In this document: piece after piece, positions 55,079 through 64,000 of the stretch
How positions within the stretch are numbered: the stretch's first letter is position 1
How the letters are laid out: each line of letters begins with the position of its first letter
Origin: Cylicocyclus nassatus
Taxonomy: Eukaryota > Nematoda > Chromadorea > Rhabditida > Strongylidae
Direction: 5' to 3'
Assembly (NCBI GenBank): GCA_958299035.1
Contig: CATQJL010000223.1
Span: 76,029,600 to 76,093,599, forward strand
Length of the DNA stretch: 64,000 bases
Position numbers and translations under genes: made by a program
Notes under the pieces: generated by a model
Databases searched by the model: none
What the model was told of the DNA's origin: nothing
The model's input: the letters and a program-made list of their open reading frames with translations, nothing else

Positions 55079-56870
55079 CTCTACTATCTATGTGCCTTAC
55101 TCATTCTCGTAAAATCCTGGTACTGGAACTCACCGTGCTATGCCGACTACCACGATTGAAATGTAAACAACTACTCATTTAGAAAGCTTTTTCACCCGAG
55201 ATCGGTAATTTTGCATGGAAAAAACTTTTCGCAGGAAGATAAAGGCAAATTTGAATAGGTTTTTGAAATTGTCATGGTTTGATAGTCGCCATAAAGGCAA
55301 TAGTCACCGTGAGCTACATCTCTGTGCGAAAATCTTCTCAAATGCTTTTCTAGAACCTTGGCAAATTGACCATTTATGCAAGCAATACTTTTTGGCGCCG
55401 TTTTTGTAAAGTAATGGACTTTTGGCCACTTATTTGGGCCTAAGTTCATGGCTTGCACATTTACTTGCCATAAACACCCACCACTTTGCAAAAGGTGGAA
55501 TTACGGACCCAATTTTGTGGGCCAAATGCAAAGTGGATCCGTTAGACGCGCAATTTTCAAGAGACCCACTCAACAAATCTGCTTTTGCTTTTGCACGTTG
55601 GACTTTCATGCCAGTTGCAAGTACTATGCAAAATTTGAGCCCAGGACGTTGGCTGGAACACGCTCTACGAATTTCGTGACAGACAGACATTCAGACACAC
55701 ACACACACAAAAAAACGTAAACACCCTTAGCGCGTTATTATAGTAGGATAGATGCGGTTGAAGATGTCAGCAATTGGACTTCATAGGTTTTGAAGAGTAA
55801 ATGGTTCTCTATGAGACAGTGAAAAAATCGAGTCGATCTAAGAGATAGTCGCTGAAGACCAGAATTTTAAACACTTACGCCATTCTAGCGTGTTCAATGA
55901 TAGCTGGCAGTTAAACTCATATAAATCTTGCATGTGAAAGTGTGTTGCGACTTCATAGGCTTTGTAGAGTAAGGTTTGCCTTATCAGAATGAATCTTAGC
56001 CGCACCGATCCATTGAAACAGCGCCGAGATCCAGGGTCTTGAGAAAGCAGGTAAGAAGCGCTTTTTGAAATTTAAGAGCTCATAACTTCTTCAGAACTGC
56101 ATGAGTCATTGCGGCTTTATAGTTTAGATTCTTCTCATCAAGAGCTTTCAAGTGATAACAATATGTAAGGATTTGGGGCCTCCTGCAACTTATGCCTGGG
56201 AGGGTAGATTTTTCATCACAAAGTCTCCTGTGGCGGTCTCCACCCACTACATTGAAGTGGGCTGGGGGAGAATTTGTGATGAAAAGTCTCCTCCCAAGGG
56301 CATAAGTCATAGGAGCCCCTGAACCCCCACATATTATACATTATCTGAAAGCTCTTGTTGAGAAGACTAACCTATGAAGTCGCAGCATGATTCATGCAGT
56401 TCTCAAGAAGTTACGAGCTGTTAAAATTCAAAAAACGCTTTTTTACCTGCTTTTTCAAGACCCTAGATCTCGGCGCTGTTTCAATGGATCGGTACGACTA
56501 AGATATATTCTGATAAGGCAGACCTTGCACTACAAAACCTATGAAGTCGCAACACACTTTCACATTCAAAATTTATATGAGTTTAACTGTCAGCTGTCAT
56601 TAAACGCGCTAAAATGGCGTAATTTTTTGGATTCTGGTTTTCGGCGACTACCTCTCAAACTCGACTCGATTCTTTCACTATCTGATGGAGCACCGCTTAT
56701 TCTTGAAAACCCATGAAGTCGCAATTGCTGACATCTTCATACATCAGATTTATAACAGTGGAAAATTCGCATGATTTGTCACTATTTTATTATTCAAAAT
56801 TCTGGTTCTTGGCGGCTTCGCTGTACGTTATAACAAAATTTACTTAATAAAATCCGTACAGTTCCGCTGG

Positions 56871-58320
56871 GTTTTACTTCCAAATACACCATTTGATAAA
56901 CACGTCTACTTTAGATATTTATGCCGCTGTATACATAAAAATATGCTTTCAATGACCTCTTTTGCATTTGTTTTGCTTATTCTCCGCGCACTAACGACAA
57001 CGACCTGGAAGGATAAACGTTAATGCTCCCTCCTCCGGTCGACGTTTTTGAGAGGTAAGTGTCCGGCACTACTACCTTCACTTTTGGCCGGTCAGTGGTA
57101 GCTGAACCACCTTCTTTTGGTGGGCCCGGCTCCCCCCATCGCACCCCTGCTGAGGATAGCTTCCTTGCAATGTGAATGCAAAGATGAAAACAACTCCATG
57201 TCTTGTTGTACCCAATTTGTTGCCGAAAGAATCTATGGACGTCTCACTTTTACACCTGAGATTTGTTCGCCCCTCACCTGCCATCCGACGTCCCAAGCGG
57301 GAGACGAACACGGTGCGCAGGGTACTGGGGAAATTGGTTTAAAGTTAAAATTTCGCGCCATACCCTAAATAGCCGGGCTAGGGCGTTCTGGGCCTGTGTC
57401 GAAGCAGTCGCCGCTCCTTAGTAACAGTGACGGTTTTTGTCTCCTCGCGACTCGACTGGTGTTGTCAGGTAGACGGCAACGGACCCTGACATGATACCCG
57501 GGGTGGTCTGCTTTTGCTGAGTTGACGCGTGAGTCCGGACCTTCTTGCTAAACCCAAGGGAAATTCTTCGCCACGTTGAGGCAGCAGACCATGAAGGGGC
57601 TTTTCTTTAGTTGCTCTTATTAATGTTGGATTTTTTTCAATTAACTTCCACGATACACGTTGTGCAATAGAAGAGCTGGTTTCATTTCAAAAGACTCTCA
57701 ACATGTAGCGGTCACCTCTTTCACATTATAAACAATTCATTTCTGAAGCCTGGCCTACTGAACGGTAGTTGAGTGAACTCAATCTTTTTTTTGGCTCCCT
57801 CAAGTGAACGAATGGTCGTTCCCGATTTTTCTATTGAAGATGGCGTATGGAGACTACAGTATGAGCAGACTCAATCTGTTATCTTTTAAAGCTTATTTCA
57901 TTTTGAAGGATCAAACCAGCGTTTGTACTATATTTACTACTTCGTTCTTCAAAAGCACTAATCTTTGTTCCTTTTTAATCCCCTTACTGAATTTCCTGAT
58001 CAATTTCTCTTGGTTTCTAGAATACAGGACAAAGACCGCGAACTGATCGCAAAACTAAAGTCAAACAGTCTTAGTAAGAGAAATCCTTAGGAATGGTTTT
58101 ACCTTTATTATGCTCGACCAATTGAGTACATCAAGTAAATTTGCACAAACAAAGTAAGTCTCATAATCATCGCAACTATACATAAAACATACGTATGTAA
58201 GACAAAACTTACTTCAGCAAGCTTCTTTTAACCGAGTTTCCTTGGCAGAAAACAAAAATGAGACTTACTTTGTTTGCTTAAATGTAAATGACTTGCTTGG
58301 CTGGTAAGATCCATCTTTAT
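56871..58320. other. Intergenic stretch with a GC-rich segment
   Basis: The part 56990-57600 is much more GC-rich than its surroundings and includes ATTTCGCGCCATACCC and a TCCCAAGCGGGAGACGAAC motif. It looks like the 5' leader of a non-LTR element on the minus strand, but I cannot name it. I see no gene in the remainder. Confidence 0.3.
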
Positions 58321-58870
58321 TGCAACTGGTAAAAATCAATAAGTCGATAGAAGGGCCCAACGAATCGACGCAAAAAGTGGTACTAAACCACCGCCGACGT
58401 CGAAAACGTAGGGTATATCCCATTACTTGTGATTGTCAATTACGCAGGCTCCGCGCGCGACAGCTGGCAGTAATCAGTTGCAAGGAGAGCTCAGGTATCC
58501 GACTCGCAAAGCATACTAGTCCACCTTTTGTAAGGGTTTTTACACTACCATAACAAATCCTACTGCTTTGGAAGCTTGGCTAAAAAGATTGTAAAAATGT
58601 AAAGATGTGAATGGACATATGAAAATCACTATGTAATGTACTTTTTGCACATTATAATGAAGTGACTCCTAAACATTTCCTTTGGGACATTTCCTAGCCC
58701 CGCTGCTCCTCGCTCGGGTTACTATAACGCCCGTCGCGACAATTTGTAATTGACATCCATAAGTAATCCCCCCCCCCCTCCCCGAAAATATACGTGTGCG
58801 AAGTTTGAGCTCAATTGGTTCAAAGGATGGCGTTTCTATAACGAACTAACAGCCTAACGAACATCTTCCA
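58321..58870 (+). repeat. Diverged RTE-like fragments
   Basis: The segments AATCAATAAGTCGATAGAAG (58335) and GTGCGAAGTTTGAGCTCAAT / GGCGTTTCTATAACG (58797) are diverged relatives of the 16109 and 54862 copies. An 11-C tract lies at 58768-58778. Confidence 0.45.
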
Positions 58871-59022
58871 GTCTTTGATTTAGATAGACAGGAGTAATGC
58901 TTTTTTGTTTCATATAACATGCTTTCGCTCTGATTTATTGTTTGCATATAGTAAACTTTTCACGCCAGCGCCGAACTGGCTCATAGCAATTGACACTGTT
59001 TATGAACCATAGGAATAACGAT

Positions 59023-59740
59023 TAAGGGCCGCATGCACTAACATCCTCGCGGGGAGGGGATCGCAGCTTAAAAGGAAGCTTTATATTTCGAAACTCCAGA
59101 TACCTGGATTTCACGTTGTGTACCCATCCGTAAGTATTTCTACTACCCTTCACTATGAACATGTTGAAGAGGAGCAAGAAGCTGTACGAACCGCATTTTC
59201 CAGCTTTTGTATGATCCCTGATGATCCCCGGCGCTTTTCTTTAAAGTCATTTTTCTTTCTCCGATGTTAACGAAAACCTTCCAAAGTTGTACTGAACATC
59301 TAACATAATAGTGCTAAGCATGTTGCTGATAAGAACAAATGAAGTTTTGAAGTCATGAAATTTCCGATGATCCATAGGTCGAAATTTGAGGTTTATCGAA
59401 AAATTCGATTTTTCAAAAACTCATTTGTTCTCATCAGCAACATGCTTAGCACTGTTGTGTTAGATGTTCAGTACAGCTTTGGAAAGTTTTCGTTGACTTC
59501 GGAGAAAGAAAAATGACTTTAAAGAAAAGCGACGGGGATCATCAAGGATCATACAAAAGCTGGAAAATGCGGTTCGTACACCTTCTCGCTCCTCTTCAAC
59601 ATGTTCATAGTGAAGGGTAGTAGGAATACTTACGGATAGGTACACAGCGTGAAATCCAGATATCTGGAGCTTCAGAATATGAAGCTTTCTTTTGAGCTGC
59701 GATCCCCTCCCCGCGAGGATGTTAGTGCATGCGGCCCTAA
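59023..59740. mobile_element. PIF/Harbinger-like foldback MITE, ~310-bp arms
   Basis: GGGCCGCATGCACTAACATC (59026) is inverted at GATGTTAGTGCATGCGGCCC (59737). TAA lies on each side (59023-59025, 59738-59740). The arms are ~310 bp and highly similar, leaving under 100 bp in the centre, so the transcript would be a long hairpin. Confidence 0.75.
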
Positions 59741-60179
59741 AAGCGATAAAGGTTGGAGGTTTTGTGGTTTAAAAGTCCCTCCCAGCAGATTTCAACAAAT
59801 CTGTATTCAGTCATAATGTGCTGTATGGCTTTCTTCCCACATCGTTAAAAGCTGTATGAGGTAAACATCGATGTGCAAACCTATGAGTAGAAAATAAAGA
59901 AGCATTACATATGTGTCAACGATGTGCCTCCATTCTGATCAGCTCAAGCAACGCTAGGGCCTCGTGCCGCATTCGCAAGCGTAGGCTTAAGCTTGCAAAT
60001 CTGCCGTATGACTGGAGCTCGCTGCGCAAGGCCCACGCGCTGTAGTTGCGTAGTTGTTATGGAATAGGGAGCATGTGGTTGGCACAGTACATTGATGACG
60101 GATGAAGTGTCAAACGAAGCAAGTCTCATTGTTCGACGTCTGCAAATTAGGTGTTGGCAAACACAAGCATAACACAACT

Positions 60180-60185
60180 TTTATT
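60180..60185 (-). terminator. Poly(A) signal of the 60227-63626 gene
   Basis: AATAAA on the minus strand lies 42 bases after the stop codon at 60227, in a GTCAATAAAAGTTG context. Confidence 0.7.
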
Positions 60186-60226
60186 GACAAACCATGTGAA
60201 TCATCGATAGTTTGTCTACACAAAGT

Positions 60227-63200
60227 CTAGACTCCGCTAGTGCCACCGGTTGTACCACCGGTCGTGCCACCGGTTGTGCCACCTTCTGCGCCACTAGTCG
60301 CTCCAGTACCGCTGACACCGCTTGTTCCACTGGTTCCATCACCGCCAGTAGTACCGCTGACACCGCTAGTGCCTCCACCGGTCTCTCCTCCCTGAAACTT
60401 GTACGCATTAAGTTTTGTTGAAGCAACAGATTGGTTGCTTTGTCGAGTTAGGCGTTTTATCTCTCAAAATTCTAACCTAAATTAATGTACAAAATAAAAC
60501 ACTCACCTCAGTGCCAGTAGCACCACCTTCTTTATCTTTCTTTGATTTCTTCTTCTTGCCCTTTCCCTTCTTCTGCAAGAAATGGTTTCATAGATAGATG
60601 TTGAAAAGAATCTAAGAGAATTTTTCATATAGATGACGAGGGTAGCCTATTCACAAAGAAAAAGACAAACTGATTACAAATACCTATAGCGGCGGAAAAA
60701 CAACTACTTCTCACCTTTCTTTTGGGAGTATACTTGTCGCAAAAGTTCTTCGATCGATAATTTACATACATTATTACGGCCAAAATTGCAAAAACGAATG
60801 TGAAGATGACAGATATGATGAAAATTGTCTTATACACCGAATTCACAGTTCGACTACGTTCTTTGACTTTTAGCTGAAATTAGATTTTGAATATGACAAA
60901 TTCAAAGCTAAGTGGGTTACATACAAAAGGTGAGAGAAAGCATTCCCCAGTGGTTGTGTCCTTGGTACTACGCACACAATACTGTGGCACGCTTCTACCA
61001 AAAACTTCCTTATCCTCACATGTGCCTTGGCAGGTGCCACCCCTTTCATGGGCTGCTCCATCTATCTTCGTAATACCTAAAATAGGAAAATATGAGTGTC
61101 ATATTAAATCTACATGTACTCACCTATATAACAGCAAACTTTCCCAGTTGGATGACAATAAGCGGTGACTTGGCAGTCACCCATACGTTCGCACTTTCGT
61201 CTTGTGCAATATGGTTTACGTTTAGACGGATCGCCTAGGAACGTCCATTACACTTGAATAAGACTCAACTTTTATTTTTCGCTTTTCACAGAAAAAACAA
61301 CCTCCTAGACTATGTTGATCATTTTTTTCAAAAATTTTTTCGGGTTAAACCAAAAGTTCAGTTGCACAATTTTCAAAACATCGTTCCTTTCTGTCAGGAT
61401 AGCCTTGCATAACATTACTTTTGTTTAAATCATAGATCATGTAAATTCTAAAGATATCTTGGTTACTCTCCTTATATTCAATGCAGAGATAAAAATAAGG
61501 ATATTTTCTGAGCCCCAGGGATTTTAAGCAAACCCAAAAAGAATCCGAAACCTAGATAAAGTCCAACGCAGCCGATTACCTGAGTGTTTGGTCTCTTCTT
61601 TTTGCCGCAAGTTTGTGCTGATCAACTAATTTAGAAAATGGGAAAAAAAGCAAAAAATTGATTTTCACGCTTTCTGTTATTTTCACGAAAATTTTAGATT
61701 TGTCAGGTAACTAGAACAGCACAAGATTTGCTCATTCAGAAGGAAAATTGAGCATATGATATCGATTATTTGTTTTTAGTGCGTACTTTTGATCTTCAAC
61801 AATCTGCTAAAATCATTGAAGCTTCTCTGAACTCATAATCTATTATGCATTGTGAGCTCAATGGAAAGCCGCCAAGCTACTTTCAGTAAATGGTTCACAC
61901 TTTCTCATAGAATCATTGGAGAGCAGAACTATTATCAAAGAAAGAAATTAAATATTTTTAAAGAAAATTGTTTTTAAAAATATTGTGGCAGAGAACTGCG
62001 GAAATTGCATTGCATTTCTTGTATTGTTTGTTCGGTAATTTAAATGCCCCTTCAACCAAAGATGATAAAAAGAAAAAAATTTCCAACAAGACTATGGGCT
62101 ATGTCCAATTCTTGCAGAACAGGTAGCTATACTAAAAACATTTGTATCTCCACAAAATGATCGCAATCACCGATCACCAATTCCAGCTCATTCAACCTCT
62201 TTTGTGGACTGGTCAAATATGTAGTATCTGTTTGCGGATAATTTACTGAATTACTTACCAACTGGGCAACATCTTTTCTTCTTCTCTACATTTTTTTCGA
62301 AATATTGCGTGCATACGGCACGTGCTTCAGCATCGCTCTGATCCTCTTGTTCTTTCATGCAATCTTCTGAATCGGAGCACTCAAGCTCTGTCCTCATGTA
62401 CGTGAAATCATCTCCGCACTTGTGAACTAAAAAAATTTAAGAGGCTTTATACTAAAACAAACTAGTTAAGAAAGTGGAAAACATAATGAGTGAAATTAGT
62501 GTATGACAACGTGAGCAAGCGTTTCAAACAAATCTGAAGTCAGTGACAATTGGAAACAGCTCAAGCATCGAAAATGCGTGTCTATGCACTTACAACACTT
62601 TCATCCATCTAAATCAGTGATGCGAGAAACTTTGAGAAAGGAGCATAGCGAATGGATGAATTTGTACAGCACAATTTACAACAAATCACTTTTTAAATGC
62701 AAAAATGCAGGGTAATTTGTAACTGTTCCAAAGAGATTTGCGTTTGCTGTCATGCTATGGATTTTTTTAGAAATCTCAAAAATTGGGAAATGAGTCATTG
62801 TATGAAATTGCCTTTTCATCCATGGAAACTGGTAAAGTTTTCAACCAAGACGTCAGCGCCTGCTTAAATTAGATCTCGCTTTCATTGAACCTTTATAGGA
62901 AAAGCGCTAATTTTTATTTGCAGATAAAAATATTTCTCTGCATATTGTTTGAACCACCAGAATGCATGTATTTGGTGATACTATCCAACTCAAAGATATA
63001 TAAGATATCTTGGCGAAGAGTAAATTTTTCTTCATTGAGCAACTTCTGCTCCCATATAAACTAACAAGACTCGAAATCAAGCAATCGCATTTATTTAGTG
63101 TGATAATTCAAGTAATCTTACCTTTGCAGCAATATGTTACTGCCTTTTCTGACTTTATACATTCATAATCCCATTTACTTGGATCTGCTAGTTCCTGTCC

Positions 63201-63626
63201 CAACACTCTATTACAGTCTTCGTCATTCTTGCAGGACATTGTCTTGCCGTCTTGGTCTGGTAGTGCTTTATCAATTTTGCACTGATACAAGTCCTCTTTT
63301 GATTTCATCATAACTTAAAAACGCATAAAAAATCAACTTGTTGTTATAGTCTATTTCATGGAAATTTACACTTGCAGCAAAGCCTTAGAATTTTTCCTGT
63401 CGGGAACCCTTCGTAATTAGCTTTGCTTTGATCCTTAGCATCAACGCATAGACCAGGACTTCAAAATTTGTTTTAGAAAAACCGATCATGAAAAATCTAA
63501 TCTTCGCTTACTCTCCGCAATCTAAATCGGCTCCACATTGTCCTTTCTGATCTGTAAGGACAGCGTACGCATCAAGGCTTGCATCAGCCATCATTCCTTT
63601 CTCGTTCGCTTCATTCTTGCAATCGT
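60227..63626 (-). CDS. Cysteine-rich single-pass membrane protein, C-terminal nine exons
   Basis: Exons from 5' to 3' on the minus strand: 63626-63512, 63458-63370, 63313-63122, 62426-62259, 61234-61124, 61076-60925, 60873-60715, 60572-60507, 60391-60227 (stop TAG). All junctions are in phase (1,2,1,1,1,1,0,0,0 counting from the left edge of the first exon). Six introns are 47-142 bases; two are 0.7 and 1.0 kb. The ectodomain is built of Cys modules, with several repeating CxxDxDC or CSDSEDC, a single Cys, then CC (e.g. CKNDEDC ... YCCK; CSDSEDC ... RCCP; CERMGDC ... VCCYI). The exon at 60873-60715 has one membrane segment (IFIISVIFTFVFAILAVIM). The tail is Lys-rich (KKGKGKKKKSKKDKEGG), then about 50 residues of Gly/Thr/Ser repeats. 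Type I topology is inferred; the signal peptide lies outside the window. I do not recognise the family. EB- or WAP-like Cys modules are possible alternatives. Confidence 0.85.
61235..62258 (-). other. Intron of the cysteine-rich gene
   Basis: It is AT-rich with no exon or repeat recognised. The flanking sites are GTAAGT-type at 62258 and CCTAG at 61235 on the minus strand, and the phase is 1 on both sides. Confidence 0.6.
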
Positions 63627-64000
63627 CTTAATGATGATAATAGGTTATGTGCATGAAATGGCGTTTTCACATACATAATTGACCATTTGAAATTTTTGTA
63701 GATTTTGCGTTCGTGCATGCATGCACTAATCAGCTTGTTATTGTCGTACTCAAAAAAAAAGAGAAAAACTTCAAAAGTGCACGTTCGATTGAGGAAATTT
63801 TACAAAAGTGTTATGAGTCAGAATGACACATCCTAATGGTTTCATGCCGTTTTAGATAACAACGAAACGCTAGATCAATTTTTTCTTTTGATGTTTGCTG
63901 TGCGCTACTAGACATGGAGATATGAATAGAGCAAGTGCGGATATGATATAAGTTTGAAGAAAAAATTTGAATACAGCATTCAGTGCTTTATACAAAAAAA
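63627..64000 (-). other. Intron of the cysteine-rich gene, continuing off the window
   Basis: The first exon visible begins with two bases completing a codon (acceptor ATCATTAAG), so an upstream exon must lie beyond 64000. No coding sequence is seen here. Confidence 0.6.

Larger units (their letters stand above)
54151..55750. mobile_element. Non-LTR-like insertion inside the inverted repeat
   Basis: It interrupts the left arm of the 53998-56870 element. It starts CTAGCTGATCTGCCCGGTCC. It ends with a GACAGACAGAC/(CA)n stretch and TTATTATAGTAGGATAG, a tail style seen in RTE-type and related elements. An RTE-like tail at 54862-55040 is embedded, so more than one insertion is likely. Confidence 0.45.
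53998..56870. mobile_element. Large inverted-repeat element, left arm split by non-LTR DNA
   Basis: The outer left arm (53998-54150) and inner left arm (55751-56240) together are the inverse of 56250-56870. Shared phrases include GGGACTGTACGGATCTTATT, AAAATTCTGG, GACTTCATAGG(C/T)TTTG, CCGATCCATTGAAACAGCGCCG and CTCATAACTTCTTCAGAACTGC. The centre near 56240 is a palindrome. The ORFs at 56080-56310 and 56387-56716 are arm-derived. Confidence 0.65.

Overview
The window is eukaryotic and most likely from a parasitic clade V (strongylid or hookworm-like) nematode. This rests on short AT-rich introns with TTTTCAG acceptors and GTAAGT-type donors, an AT-rich background, very dense MITEs, RTE-like repeat tails, and a BEL/Pao retrotransposon carrying an env gene of the Tas/Cer7 kind. 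The species call is inference. There are no operons of bacterial type, no CRISPR array, and I recognised no tRNA or rRNA gene.

Host genes are few. (1) The left edge, 1-663 (+), holds the 3' part of an unrecognised ORF with a poly(A) signal at 793. (2) A plus-strand gene has its last three supported exons at 20864-20952, 28044-28212 and 29346-29498. A possible alternative continuation lies at 30123-30211 and 30295-30435. The gene's 5' end is not resolved. (3) The right edge, 60227-63626 (-), holds nine well-phased exons of a cysteine-rich single-pass membrane protein with a lysine-rich and Gly/Thr/Ser-rich cytoplasmic tail. Its 5' end lies outside the window.

The rest is repeat-derived. From 3 to 33 kb there is a patchwork of inverted-repeat (MITE-type) elements: PIF/Harbinger-like (TAA/TTA duplications), hAT-like (8-bp duplication), mariner-like (TA), a CCTTTGATT-TIR family with at least four copies, and an ACAAGG-TIR family. 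From 33.4 to 38 kb, and again inverted at 50.7-52.0 kb, there is a diverged ~300-bp satellite. The two 1.3-kb arms at 36.7-38.0 and 50.7-52.0 kb are nearly identical.

Between those arms sits a degenerate BEL/Pao retrotransposon (38.25-47.89 kb, minus strand). It has one short LTR, a tRNA-Gly primer-binding site, a leader with eight tandem hairpin units, and gag with zinc knuckles interrupted by a DNA element. It also has aspartic protease, RT, RNase H and integrase domains, and a frameshifted env with phlebovirus-Gc-like cysteine patterning. Its 3' LTR is not found. From 52 to 59.7 kb there are more nested inverted-repeat elements and non-LTR tails.

The most checkable oddity is an exact match to the 25-nt SMART cDNA/WGA adapter at 12963-12987, inside a hAT-like MITE. 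It is most simply explained as a library or assembly artefact. I did not find a clearly new biological system. The best candidates for novelty are the tandem covarying hairpins in the retrotransposon leader and the cysteine-rich membrane protein.
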